Assembly: GCF_001866135.1 (NCBI RefSeq) | Contig: NZ_MODW01000001.1 | Location: 1-64,000, forward strand | Direction: 5' to 3' | From: Microbacterium sp. LCT-H2 | GTDB lineage: Bacteria; Actinomycetota; Actinomycetes; Actinomycetales; Microbacteriaceae | DNA length: 64,000 nt | Shown: positions 25,234 through 33,880 of the stretch, in pieces | How the letters are laid out: each line of letters begins with the position of its first letter | Numbering within the stretch: position 1 is the first letter of the stretch | Notes under the pieces: generated by a model | The model's database searches: none | What the model was told of the DNA's origin: nothing | Seen by the model: only the letters and a program-made list of their open reading frames with translations | Program-made: the position numbers and the translations under genes

Positions 25234-26645
25234 GCACGCCTGTGAAGACCGCGACCCGCGTGTTCCGCCTCCCCGACCTCGGCGAGGGACTCACCGAGGC
25301 CGGCCTCGTGCAGTGGCTGGTGTCCGTCGGCGACAGCATCGCGACCGATCAGGCCATCGCCGAGGTCGAGACCGCGAAGAGCGTCGTCGAACTGCCCTCG
25401 CCGTTCGCCGGCGTCGTGACGGCGCTGCACGGCACGCCCGGCGACACGATCGATGTCGGCGCCCCGGTGCTGGAGGTCGCCGACCCCGGCAGCGAGGAGA
25501 CCGCATCCGCGCCGAAGGCCCCTGCCGCGCCGCCCGAGCACGAGGCGTACCGGCAGGAGGAGCGGGCGGGGTCGGGCAACGTCCTCATCGGGTACGGCAC
25601 CTCGGCCTCCTCCGCGACGGGGCGGCGCCGTCGCCCCGCGGCGCCACGCCCCGCTCCGGCGCCCGCCTCGACAGCGCCCGCACCGGCAGCACCCGCCTCG
25701 ACCGCTCCGGAGTCCCCCGCATCCGCCTCCCGCGAGCCCGCGCGTCCCGCGCCGGTCGCCGTGCGGTCGCCGCTCGTTCGGCGCCTCGCCCGCGACCTGG
25801 GCCTCGACGTGTACGCGATCGCCGCCACCGGAGCGGACGGGGCGATCACCCGCGCCGACGTGCTGCGCGCCGCCGTGGACCACGCCGTGGACGGCGTCGC
25901 GACCCCGACGCCGACCTCCGCGACCGCTCCCACCGGCGAGATCGACGGCCTCCCGGTCCGCAGCCGCGAGCGCCTGTCCCCGCTGCGCCGTACCGTGAGC
26001 GCCCGGCTCGCCCGCAGCCGCTCCGAGATCCCCGAGGCCACCGTGTGGGTCGACGTCGACGCCACCGAGCTCTGGGACCTCCGCGGGCGGATGGCTCCCG
26101 AGGGCGCGAAGGCCCCGTCGATCACGGCGCTCCTCGCGCGGTTCGTGCTGCTCGCACTGGAGGACTACCCGGTCCTCGCCTCGCGGCTCAGCGACGACGG
26201 CTCCGAGTTGATCTCGTTCGACGGCGTGAACCTCGGCGTCGCGGCCGACACCGAACGCGGCCTCCTCGTCCCGGTCGTCCCGCACGCGCACCGGCTCACG
26301 GTCGCCGACCTCGACGCCGCCCTGCGCGAGCTCGCGGCCACCGCGCGCGCCGGCACGCTGCCGCCCGAGCGGCTCCGCGGATCGACCTTCACGCTCAACA
26401 ACTACGGCGGGCTCGGCGTCGACGGCTCCGCGGCGATCATCAATCACCCCGACGTCGCGATCCTCGGCATCGGCCGGATCATCGAGCGGCCCTGGGTCGT
26501 GGACGGGGCGATCGTGCCGCGTCGCATCGTCCAGCTCTCGCTCGTGTTCGACCACCGCGTCTGCGACGGCGGGTATGCGGCCGGATTCCTCCGCCGCGTG
26601 GTGGAGCTCATCGAGCATCCGCTCCGCGCCTTCGGGCGGGTCTGA
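25230..26645 (+). CDS. Dihydrolipoamide acyltransferase E2 component
   Basis: The 471-residue E2 has one lipoyl domain with the modified lysine at position 50 (ETAKSVVE), an Ala/Pro-rich linker (about 90-170) and an E3-binding domain (about 175-215, VRSPLVRRLARDLGLDVYAI). The C-terminal catalytic acyltransferase domain carries the active site His442 and Asp446 in DHRVCDGG. It carries acyl groups from E1 to CoA. No E3 (lipoamide dehydrogenase) gene follows, so a shared E3 from elsewhere in the genome must be used. The operon probably ends here, before the paa regulon begins. Confidence 0.92.
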   Translation: MSTPVKTATRVFRLPDLGEGLTEAGLVQWLVSVGDSIATDQAIAEVETAKSVVELPSPFAGVVTALHGTPGDTIDVGAPVLEVADPGSEETASAPKAPAAPPEHEAYRQEERAGSGNVLIGYGTSASSATGRRRRPAAPRPAPAPASTAPAPAAPASTAPESPASASREPARPAPVAVRSPLVRRLARDLGLDVYAIAATGADGAITRADVLRAAVDHAVDGVATPTPTSATAPTGEIDGLPVRSRERLSPLRRTVSARLARSRSEIPEATVWVDVDATELWDLRGRMAPEGAKAPSITALLARFVLLALEDYPVLASRLSDDGSELISFDGVNLGVAADTERGLLVPVVPHAHRLTVADLDAALRELAATARAGTLPPERLRGSTFTLNNYGGLGVDGSAAIINHPDVAILGIGRIIERPWVVDGAIVPRRIVQLSLVFDHRVCDGGYAAGFLRRVVELIEHPLRAFGRV

Positions 26646-26704
26646 GCTCGACCCGGCCGGCGAACCCTCGTGGGCGGAGCGCCGATACGCTACGCTCGGC
26701 GATT

Positions 26705-26726
26705 ACTGACCGATCATTCGGTAAGT
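26705..26726. promoter_or_regulatory. PaaR-type operator upstream of the MHS transporter gene
   Basis: The site has the form ACTNACCG, six bases, CGGTNAGT, with both half sites exact (ACTGACCG and CGGTAAGT) and centre ATCATT. It is the best of four copies in the window and lies 54 bases before the transporter ATG. The pattern agrees with the operator I recall for the TetR regulator PaaR of Corynebacterium glutamicum. Confidence 0.8.
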
Positions 26727-26779
26727 CATCGCCGACGTACCCGCGTCGGCGCTCCCCCTCGCAGAACAACGGAGTTCGC

Positions 26780-28099
26780 ATGACCTCAGCCACCGCAGCC
26801 GCCTCGTCGACCGGAAGGATGCCCGCCGAGGAGCGGCGCGTCCTCGCCGGCACCCTCGTGGGGACGTCGATCGAGTGGTACGACTTCTTCATCTACGCCC
26901 AGGCGGCGGGCCTCGTGCTCGCCCCGCTCTTCCTCGCTCCCATCGCGGAGTCGAGCCCCGGGCTCGCCCAGGTGCTCTCGTTCGCGACCATCGGCATCTC
27001 GTTCCTGTTCCGCCCGCTCGGCGCGATCGTCGCCGGACACCTCGGCGACAAGCTCGGCCGGAAGAAGATGCTCGTCTTCACCCTCGTGATGATGGGACTG
27101 TCCACCTCCCTCATCGGCCTGCTGCCCACGTACGCCGCCATCGGCGTCGCCGCCCCGATCCTCCTGATCCTCCTGCGCATCCTGCAGGGCTTCTCCGCCG
27201 GCGGCGAATGGGGCGGCGCGGCGCTCATGGCCGTCGAGCACGCCCCGACGGCGCGACGCGGCCTGTTCGGCGCGTTCCCGCAGATCGGCGTGCCGGTCGG
27301 CATGATCCTCGCCACCTTCACCCTCTGGGCCCTCACGAGCTCGATGTCCCCCGAGGCCTTCCTCGAGTGGGGCTGGCGCATCCCGTTCCTGCTCTCGATC
27401 GTGCTCATCGCGGTCGGCTACGTGATCCGTCGCGCGGTCGACGAGAGCCCCGTGTTCGAAGACCTGCGTCGCCGCCGCAAGGAGGCCTCGGCGCCGCTCG
27501 GGCAGCTCTTCCGGGCGCACACGAAGCAGGTCGTGCTCACAGCCGTCATCTTCATCGCCAACAACGCCGCGGGATACCTGCTGATCGCGTTCTTCGCGAC
27601 GTACGCCGTCACGGCTCTCGGCATGGAGCGCCCGCCGGTGCTGCTGGCGACCACGCTCGCCTCGTTCGGCTGGCTGATCTTCACACTGTGGGGCGGCGCG
27701 CTGTCCGACCGCCTCGGCCGCATCCGCACGTTCCAGATCGGGTACGTCGCCCTCGCGGTGTGGGCCATCCCGATGTGGTTCCTCATCGACACCGCGAACA
27801 TCGTCTGGTACTTCGTCGCCCTGTTCGTCATGACGTTCGCGCTCGGGCTCTCGTACGGCCCGCAGGCGGCGCTGTACGCCGAGATGTTCCCCGCGAACGT
27901 GCGCTACTCGGGCGTCTCGATCGGCTATGCCCTCGGCGCCATCCTCGGCGGCGCGTTCGCACCGATGATCGCGGAGGCGCTGCTGAACCAGTTCCACGCC
28001 GCGTGGACGATCGGCGTCTACATCGCGGTCGCGTCGATCATCTCGCTCATCGGCGTCTCGCTGGTGAAGGAGACGAAGGGCGTGGATCTCAGCGTCTGA
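26780..28099 (+). CDS. MFS transporter, metabolite:H+ symporter (MHS) family, candidate phenylacetate importer
   Basis: The 439-residue transporter has about twelve membrane segments. It has the MHS features GTSIEWYDFFIYA (about 28-40), the loop motif GHLGDKLGRKKML, and LQGFSAGGEWGGAALM. The later loop SDRLGRIRTFQ marks the second half. MHS members import aromatic or dicarboxylic acids with protons, as in shikimate or citrate permeases. It has its own promoter region with a PaaR-type operator and lies upstream of the thiolase-paaFHZ genes. Import of phenylacetate or a related acid is therefore the best inference. GGAG precedes the ATG. Confidence 0.85.
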   Translation: MTSATAAASSTGRMPAEERRVLAGTLVGTSIEWYDFFIYAQAAGLVLAPLFLAPIAESSPGLAQVLSFATIGISFLFRPLGAIVAGHLGDKLGRKKMLVFTLVMMGLSTSLIGLLPTYAAIGVAAPILLILLRILQGFSAGGEWGGAALMAVEHAPTARRGLFGAFPQIGVPVGMILATFTLWALTSSMSPEAFLEWGWRIPFLLSIVLIAVGYVIRRAVDESPVFEDLRRRRKEASAPLGQLFRAHTKQVVLTAVIFIANNAAGYLLIAFFATYAVTALGMERPPVLLATTLASFGWLIFTLWGGALSDRLGRIRTFQIGYVALAVWAIPMWFLIDTANIVWYFVALFVMTFALGLSYGPQAALYAEMFPANVRYSGVSIGYALGAILGGAFAPMIAEALLNQFHAAWTIGVYIAVASIISLIGVSLVKETKGVDLSV

Positions 28100-28140
28100 C
28101 TCCTGGTCCGGGATCGCGGCCGGCCGTGCGCCTGTGCCAT

Positions 28141-28162
28141 AATTACCTTACGATCGGTCAGT
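28141..28162. promoter_or_regulatory. PaaR-type operator upstream of the thiolase-paaFHZ operon
   Basis: AATTACCT, six bases (TACGAT), CGGTCAGT matches the 22-base pattern with two mismatches, both in the left half. It overlaps a possible -10 element CATAAT (28138-28143), so binding would block initiation. No clear -35 is visible. The thiolase start is 56 bases downstream. Confidence 0.8.
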
Positions 28163-28218
28163 AATTCGCGACCGGCCGCTCCCGGACCACACCAGGACGA
28201 CGAAGTCAGGAGATCCGC

Positions 28219-29409
28219 ATGCCAGAGGCCTACCTCGTCGGAGGGGTCCGCACCCCGGTCGGCCGCTACGGCGGCACCCTCTCCGCCGTCCGTCCCGACG
28301 ACCTCGCGGCGCTCGTCGTCGGCGAGGCCGTGCGCCGCGCCGGGCTCGACCCGGCGCGTACGGAGCTGGACGAGGTCATCCTCGGCGCCGCCAACCAGGC
28401 CGGAGAGGACAACCGGAACGTCGCCCGGATGGCGGTGCTCCTCGCCGGTCTCCCCGACACCGTGCCGGGCATCACGGTCAACCGGCTGTGCGCCTCCGGG
28501 ATGTCCGCGGTCACCATGGCCGCACAGGCGATCCGCGCGGGCGACGCCGATCTCCTCGTCGCCGGCGGCGTCGAGTCCATGACCCGCGCCCCCTGGGTGC
28601 AGGCCAAGCCGGAGAAGGCGTGGGCGAAGCCCGGAGCCGCCTTCGACACCTCGATCGGCTGGCGCTTCCCGAACCCGCGGCTCGCCGCGCGGGACAAGGC
28701 CACCTTCACGATGCCGGAGACGGCGGAGGAGGTCGCCCGCGTCGACGGCATCACCCGCGCCGAGGCCGACGCCTTCGCCGTCCGCTCGCAGCAGCGCGCC
28801 GCCGCCGCGATCGCCGCCGGCCGCTTCGCCCCGGAGATCGTCGGCGTTCCCGTCCGCGACGGCGAGGTGCTCGTCGACGAGGGGCCGCGCCCGGATACCA
28901 CCCTCGAGGTGCTCGCGCGCCTCCGTCCCGTCGTGGCCGGCGGAGAGGTCGTCACTGCCGGCAACTCCAGCGCCCTCAACGACGGCGCCTCGGCCGTGCT
29001 CGTGGCGAGCGCCGAAGCCGTCGAGCGCCACGGACTGACGCCCCGCGCCCGGATCGTCATCGGCACCTCCGCCGCGCTGGCTCCGGAGATCATGGGACTC
29101 GGACCGGTCCCCGCGACGGAGAAGGCGCTGCGCCGTTCGGGGCTCTCCCTCGACGACATCGGCGCCGTGGAGCTCAACGAGGCGTTCGCCTCGCAGTCGC
29201 TCGCCTGCATCCGGCGGCTCGGCCTCGACGAGGACCGCGTGAACGCCGACGGCGGCGCCATCGCTCTCGGCCACCCGCTCGGCTCGTCCGGCTCGCGCCT
29301 GCTCGTGACGCTGATGGGACGCATGGAGCGCGAGGACTCCCGCTACGGCCTCGCCACGATGTGCGTCGGCGTCGGCCAGGGCGCGGCCGTGATCCTGGAG
29401 AAGGTGTGA
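28219..29409 (+). CDS. paaJ: Acetyl-CoA acyltransferase, 3-oxoadipyl-CoA/3-oxo-5,6-dehydrosuberyl-CoA thiolase type
   Basis: The 396-residue thiolase has the acyl-accepting Cys91 in NRLCASGM, His352 in GHPLGSSGSR and Cys382 in MCVGVGQGAAV, so all catalytic residues are present. Its place at the head of a paa operon, behind a PaaR-type operator and with paaF-, paaH- and paaZ-like genes after it, points to the phenylacetate thiolase. That enzyme cleaves 3-oxo-5,6-dehydrosuberyl-CoA and 3-oxoadipyl-CoA, releasing acetyl-CoA and finally succinyl-CoA. CAGGAG lies before the ATG. A general beta-oxidation or PcaF role cannot be excluded by sequence alone. Confidence 0.88.
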   Translation: MPEAYLVGGVRTPVGRYGGTLSAVRPDDLAALVVGEAVRRAGLDPARTELDEVILGAANQAGEDNRNVARMAVLLAGLPDTVPGITVNRLCASGMSAVTMAAQAIRAGDADLLVAGGVESMTRAPWVQAKPEKAWAKPGAAFDTSIGWRFPNPRLAARDKATFTMPETAEEVARVDGITRAEADAFAVRSQQRAAAAIAAGRFAPEIVGVPVRDGEVLVDEGPRPDTTLEVLARLRPVVAGGEVVTAGNSSALNDGASAVLVASAEAVERHGLTPRARIVIGTSAALAPEIMGLGPVPATEKALRRSGLSLDDIGAVELNEAFASQSLACIRRLGLDEDRVNADGGAIALGHPLGSSGSRLLVTLMGRMEREDSRYGLATMCVGVGQGAAVILEKV

Positions 29410-30152
29410 GCGGCGCGGACGAGCCGCTGCTCGTCACCCGCACCGCGGACCGCGTCGTCGCGACCCTGAACCGTCCGCACAAGCGCAACGCGATCGACCA
29501 GGCCACGATCGACGCCCTGCACGCGCTGTGCGCCGAGCTGGAGGAGACGCCGCGCACGCTCATCCTCACCGGCGCCGACGGGGTGTTCGCGGCGGGCGCC
29601 GACATCGCCGAGCTCCGGGACCGTCGCGCCGACGACGCCCGCCGCGGCATCAACGCCCACGCGTTCGTCCGCGTCGCGGAGCTGCCGATGCCCGTGATCG
29701 CCGCGATTGACGGCTACGCGCTCGGCGGTGGCGCGGAACTCGCGTATGCCGCCGATATCCGCCTCGCGACGCCGACGCTGAAGATCGGCAACCCGGAGAC
29801 CGGCCTGGGCATCCTCGCCGCGGCGGGAGCGAGCTGGCGCCTCAAGGAGATCGTGGGCGACGCCCGCGCCATCGAGCTGCTGTTGACCGGCCGCACGGTG
29901 CACGCCGAGGAGGCCCTCCGCATCGGTCTCGTCTCCTCGCTGCACGAGGTCGCCGACCTCCTCGACGCCGCCCATGCGGTCGCCGACCGCATCGCCCGCA
30001 ACGACCCCGCGGCGACCGTCGCGACCAAGCGGGTGTTCCGGGCGCCGCGCGACCAGCACCCCGCGGTCGACCTCGAGGAGCAGGCCACGCTGTTCGAGAG
30101 CCCGGAGAAGCACCGCCGCATGACCGCCTTCCTGGAACGGAGAGACCGATGA
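29406..30152 (+). CDS. paaF: Enoyl-CoA hydratase, PaaF-like
   Basis: This is a 248-residue crotonase-fold protein. It keeps both catalytic glutamates of true hydratases, in the NPETGLG segment and in AIELLLTG, with the oxyanion-hole regions GVFAAGADIAEL and GYALGGGAEL. The GTG start overlaps the thiolase stop (GTGA). In the phenylacetate pathway PaaF hydrates 2,3-dehydroadipyl-CoA to 3-hydroxyadipyl-CoA. The glutamate pair distinguishes it from the PaaG-like crotonase at 48824-49594, which lacks them. The assignment combines active-site residues and context; other short-chain hydratases look similar. Confidence 0.82.
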   Translation: MSGADEPLLVTRTADRVVATLNRPHKRNAIDQATIDALHALCAELEETPRTLILTGADGVFAAGADIAELRDRRADDARRGINAHAFVRVAELPMPVIAAIDGYALGGGAELAYAADIRLATPTLKIGNPETGLGILAAAGASWRLKEIVGDARAIELLLTGRTVHAEEALRIGLVSSLHEVADLLDAAHAVADRIARNDPAATVATKRVFRAPRDQHPAVDLEEQATLFESPEKHRRMTAFLERRDR

Positions 30153-31024
30153 GCACGCCCTCCTCCCCCGAAGCCGCAGCGCCGGCCCGCGTCGGCGTGC
30201 TCGGCGGCGGACGCATGGGCGCGGGCATCGCCCACGCCTTCCTCCTCGCCGGATCCCCCGTGACCGTCGTCGAGCGGGACGACGACGCCGCCGCGGCCGC
30301 CGCCGCCCGCGTGCTCGGGTCGATCGACGCCTCGCTCTCCCGCGGCACGGCGATCGAGACCACCGACGCGTATCGCGCCCGGTTCGCGACCGGGACCGAC
30401 GCCGCCCTGTTCGCGGACTGCACCCTCGTCATCGAGGCCGTCCCGGAGGAGCTGTCGCTCAAGATCGACGCCCTCACCCGCGTCGAGCGCCACCTCGCCG
30501 ACGATGCGGCCCTCGCGTCCAACACCTCGTCCATCTCGATCGACGAGCTCGCGGCGGTGCTCGACCGCCCCGAGCGCTTCCTCGGGATGCACTTCTTCAA
30601 CCCGGTGCCCGCCTCGACCCTCGTGGAAGTGGTGCGTGGCGGCGCGACCGCGGAGACTCTCGTCGCGGACGCGGCCTCCTGGGTCCGCGCGCTGGGGAAG
30701 ACGCCCATCGTCGTCGCCGACGCCCCGGGTTTCGCGTCGTCCCGCCTCGGCGTCGCCCTCGGCCTCGAGGCGATCCGGATGCTCGAGGACGGCGTCGCCT
30801 CCGCCGCCGACATCGACGCGGCCATGACCTTGGGCTACAAGCACCCGGTGGGACCGCTCCGGCTCACCGACATCGTCGGGCTGGACGTCCGGCTCGGCAT
30901 CGCCGAGTACCTCGCGGCGCAGCTCGGCTCGCGCTTCGAACCCCCGGCCCTGCTGCGCCGCCTCGTCGCGGAGGGGCACCTCGGCCGCAAGAGCGGACGC
31001 GGCTTCTACGAATGGGACGACTGA
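30149..31024 (+). CDS. paaH: 3-hydroxyacyl-CoA dehydrogenase, PaaH-like
   Basis: The 291-residue dehydrogenase has an N-terminal Rossmann motif GVLGGGRMGAGIAHAF (about 16-31), the EAVPEE loop, NTSSISI and the active-site GMHFFNPVP region with the catalytic His. The C-terminal helical domain carries GYKHPVGPLRLTDIVGLD and ends with SGRGFYEW, as in short 3-hydroxybutyryl-CoA dehydrogenases. It oxidises 3-hydroxyadipyl-CoA to 3-oxoadipyl-CoA with NAD+. Its start overlaps the paaF stop by four bases, and the next gene begins 15 bases after it ends. Confidence 0.88.
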   Translation: MSTPSSPEAAAPARVGVLGGGRMGAGIAHAFLLAGSPVTVVERDDDAAAAAAARVLGSIDASLSRGTAIETTDAYRARFATGTDAALFADCTLVIEAVPEELSLKIDALTRVERHLADDAALASNTSSISIDELAAVLDRPERFLGMHFFNPVPASTLVEVVRGGATAETLVADAASWVRALGKTPIVVADAPGFASSRLGVALGLEAIRMLEDGVASAADIDAAMTLGYKHPVGPLRLTDIVGLDVRLGIAEYLAAQLGSRFEPPALLRRLVAEGHLGRKSGRGFYEWDD

Positions 31025-31038
31025 TGAAGGGAACCCCG

Positions 31039-33123
31039 ATGACCGAGATCCTCCCCAGCTACGTGCAGGGCTCCTGGTGGACGCCCGCCTCCGACGCGGA
31101 CGCCACCGCGGTGCGCGACGCCTCGACCGGGGAGACGGTGGCCCGCGTCTCCACCGCCGGCCTCGACCTCGGCGCGGCGCTCGACTACGCCCGCACCACC
31201 GGCCAGGCCGCGCTCGGGGAGCTCACATTCCACCAGCGCGCCGTGCTGCTCAAGCAGCTCGCGCTCGCGCTGACCGCCCGCAAGGAGGAGCTGTACGCGC
31301 TCTCCAGCCGCACCGGCGCCACCGCGCAGGACTCCTGGGTCGACATCGACGGCGGCATCGGCGTGCTCTTCGCGTACTCCAGCAAGGGCCGCCGCGAGCT
31401 GCCGAACGCGAAGGTCTACGTCGACGGCGCCGTGGAGAACCTGTCGCGGGACGGCTCCTTCCTCGGTCGGCACATCTACACCCGGCTGCCCGGGGTGGCG
31501 GTGCAGATCAACGCCTTCAACTTCCCCGTGTGGGGCTCGCTGGAGAAGTTCGCGCCGGCCTTCCTCGCCGGTGTCCCCACGGTCGTGAAGCCCGCCACCC
31601 CCACCGGCTACCTCACCGAGGCCATGGTGCGCGTGATGGTCGAGTCCGGACTGCTGCCCGAGGGGTCGCTGCAGCTCGTCTCCGGCAGCGTGCCCGACCT
31701 CTTCGAGCACCTCCGCCTGGGCGACCTCGTCGCGTTCACCGGCTCAGCGTCGACGGCGGAGCGGCTGCGGGCGCACGACGCGGTGCAGACCGGCGGGGTC
31801 CGCTTCACCAGCGAGACCGACTCGATCAACGCCTCGGTGCTCGGCACGGATGCGGCATCCGGCACGCCGGAGTTCGACGCCTACGTGAAGCAGCTCGTCG
31901 CGGAGATGACGTCGAAGGCCGGGCAGAAGTGCACCGCGATTCGGCGGGCGATCGTGCCCGAGGACGCGGTGGACGACGTGATCGCCGCGGTGCGCGACCG
32001 GCTCGCGGCGCGGATCGTCGTGGGCGACCCGCGCGCCGAGGGCGTGACGATGGGACCGCTCGCCTCCACGGCCCAGCGCGACGAGGTGCTCCGGCAGGTG
32101 GCGCGACTCCGCGAGGGCGGGGGCGAGCTCGTGATCGGGTCCCCGGAGACGCCGACGGTCCGCCGTGCGGACGGCAGCGAGGGCCCTGCGGAGGACGGCG
32201 CGTTCGTGGCGCCGATGCTCCTGCGCTTCGCCGATGCGACCAGCCCCGCCGTGAACGAGATCGAGGCGTTCGGCCCCGTCTCCAGCATCCTCGGCTACCG
32301 CACGCTGGACGAGGCGGCGGCACTCGTGGCCCGGGGCGGCGGCTCGCTCGTGACGAGTGTCGCGACGCACGACCCGGAGGTCGCGACCACGCTCGCCGCG
32401 GGGATCGCCGCGTACAACGGCCGCGTGCTCTTCCTCGACCGCGACGACGCCCGCAGCTCGACCGGCCACGGCTCCCCGCTCCCGAACCTCGTGCACGGCG
32501 GTCCCGGCCGCGCCGGCGGCGGAGAGGAGCTCGGCGGCATCCGGGCGGTGCTGCACCACATGCAGCGCACCGCGGTGCAGGGCTCCCCGGAGATGATGAC
32601 CGCGCTCACCGGGGTGTGGCACCAGGGGGCCTCGGCCCGTCCGTTCGACTCGGGCGACGGCGTGCACCCCTTCCGCAAGTCGCTGGCGGAGCTGCGCATC
32701 GGCGACCAGGTCGTCAGTCCCTCGCGCACCGTCACCCTCGACGACATCGAGACGTTCGCGGCGTTCACGGGCGACACGTTCTACGCGCACATGGACGAGG
32801 CGTCCGCGGCGGCAAACCCCTTCTTCCCCGGACGCGTAGCGCACGGCTACCTGCTCGTGTCGTGGGCGGCGGGGCTCTTCGTCGATCCGGCTCCCGGTCC
32901 CGTGCTCGCGAACTCCGGGCTGGAGAACCTGCGCTTCGTGACCCCGGTCTCCCCCGGCGACGAGATCCGCGTCGAGCTCACCGCCAAGCAGATCACGCCG
33001 CGGGAGACCGACGAGTACGGCGAGGTGCGCTGGGACGCGGTGCTGAAGAACCAGGACGACGAGCTCGTCGCGACCTACGACGTCCTGACTCTCGTCGCGA
33101 AGGAGCTCACTCCCGCCGCATAG
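31039..33123 (+). CDS. paaZ: Bifunctional oxepin-CoA hydrolase/3-oxo-5,6-dehydrosuberyl-CoA semialdehyde dehydrogenase
   Basis: The 694-residue chain has an N-terminal aldehyde dehydrogenase domain (about 1-520) with Glu259 in FTSETDS and the nucleophile Cys298 in AGQKC. A C-terminal MaoC-type hydratase domain (about 545-694) has Asp579 and His584 in GDTFYAHMD. The residues correspond, with a small offset, to those I recall for E. coli PaaZ. The hydratase opens the oxepin ring and the dehydrogenase oxidises the reactive semialdehyde before it cyclises. AAGGGA lies seven bases before ATG 31039; an ATG at 31024 would add five residues. It is the last gene of the operon. Confidence 0.95.
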   Translation: MTEILPSYVQGSWWTPASDADATAVRDASTGETVARVSTAGLDLGAALDYARTTGQAALGELTFHQRAVLLKQLALALTARKEELYALSSRTGATAQDSWVDIDGGIGVLFAYSSKGRRELPNAKVYVDGAVENLSRDGSFLGRHIYTRLPGVAVQINAFNFPVWGSLEKFAPAFLAGVPTVVKPATPTGYLTEAMVRVMVESGLLPEGSLQLVSGSVPDLFEHLRLGDLVAFTGSASTAERLRAHDAVQTGGVRFTSETDSINASVLGTDAASGTPEFDAYVKQLVAEMTSKAGQKCTAIRRAIVPEDAVDDVIAAVRDRLAARIVVGDPRAEGVTMGPLASTAQRDEVLRQVARLREGGGELVIGSPETPTVRRADGSEGPAEDGAFVAPMLLRFADATSPAVNEIEAFGPVSSILGYRTLDEAAALVARGGGSLVTSVATHDPEVATTLAAGIAAYNGRVLFLDRDDARSSTGHGSPLPNLVHGGPGRAGGGEELGGIRAVLHHMQRTAVQGSPEMMTALTGVWHQGASARPFDSGDGVHPFRKSLAELRIGDQVVSPSRTVTLDDIETFAAFTGDTFYAHMDEASAAANPFFPGRVAHGYLLVSWAAGLFVDPAPGPVLANSGLENLRFVTPVSPGDEIRVELTAKQITPRETDEYGEVRWDAVLKNQDDELVATYDVLTLVAKELTPAA

Positions 33124-33145
33124 TCCCGAGACCCCGGGTTCTCGT

Positions 33146-33185
33146 CGAGGCCCCGCCCTTCCCACGCGGAGACGGCGGGGCCTCG
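33146..33185. terminator. Bidirectional hairpin terminator after paaZ and paaR
   Basis: The stem CGAGGCCCCGCC (33146-33157) pairs perfectly with GGCGGGGCCTCG (33174-33185) across a 16-base loop. It lies between the convergent ends of paaZ and the TetR gene and would serve both. Confidence 0.8.
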
Positions 33186-33208
33186 GCGCGAAGACGGGGG
33201 CTCGCGAG

Positions 33209-33817
33209 TCAGGGGTGGCGGAGGCCGTCGAGGGCGATCGCGACGACGTCGTCGGCGAGGCGATCGGCGCCCTCGCGACCACCGGGGCGGTACCACTCGA
33301 CGATCGAGTTGATCATGCCGAACGTCAGGCGGGCGACGACGGCCGCGTCGATGTCGGAGCGCAGGGCACCCTCGGCCTGCGCCTCCGCGACGAGGGCCGT
33401 GATGCGGCGGTCGAACGCCCGCCGCCGGGTGAGGGCGCGGCGCTCGACGTCGGTGTTCCCGCGCACGCGCAGCAGCAGCGTCACGGCGGGGAGCTGATCC
33501 ACGAGCACATGGACGGCCCCGCGGAGCACGTGCTCCAGCCGGGCAACGGCGTCGGCTGCTCCCGCGTCGACCGGGAGGGGTGCGTCGACCACCGCTTCGA
33601 GCCCGCCGAGAGCGCTGTCGAGGGCACGGTCGAGGATCTCGTCCTTCGACCCGAAGTGATGGTAGATCGCCGACTTCGACAGCCCGAGGCGCTCGGCGAG
33701 CATCCCGATCGAGGTCGCGTCGTAGCCGTGCTCGTTGAAGGCGGCCACCGCGACCGCGAGGATCCCCTGCTGGTCGTACCCGGGGCGGCCGCGCCGCGTG
33801 GTCTGCATCTCGGACAT
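33209..33817 (-). CDS. paaR: TetR family regulator, PaaR-like
   Basis: The 202-residue repressor has the TetR helix-turn-helix at about 15-60, with DATSIGMLAERLGLSKSAIYHHF, a YDQQGILAVAVAAFNEHGY first helix, and a helical ligand domain. It is the last gene of the paaI-paaK unit, so it probably controls its own synthesis through the operator at 35709-35730. In C. glutamicum the TetR regulator PaaR represses paa genes and, as I recall, phenylacetyl-CoA releases it. Four operator-like sites in this window support the same role. The ATG at 33817 was chosen after GAGGGG; ATGs at 33808 and 33850 are alternatives. Confidence 0.85.
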   Translation of the reverse strand: MSEMQTTRRGRPGYDQQGILAVAVAAFNEHGYDATSIGMLAERLGLSKSAIYHHFGSKDEILDRALDSALGGLEAVVDAPLPVDAGAADAVARLEHVLRGAVHVLVDQLPAVTLLLRVRGNTDVERRALTRRRAFDRRITALVAEAQAEGALRSDIDAAVVARLTFGMINSIVEWYRPGGREGADRLADDVVAIALDGLRHP

Positions 33818-33880
33818 CCCCCTCAGTCTCGCACCGCCCGCCGCGCGCATCGCGGAGGTCGACGCCGAGACCCCCGCGTG

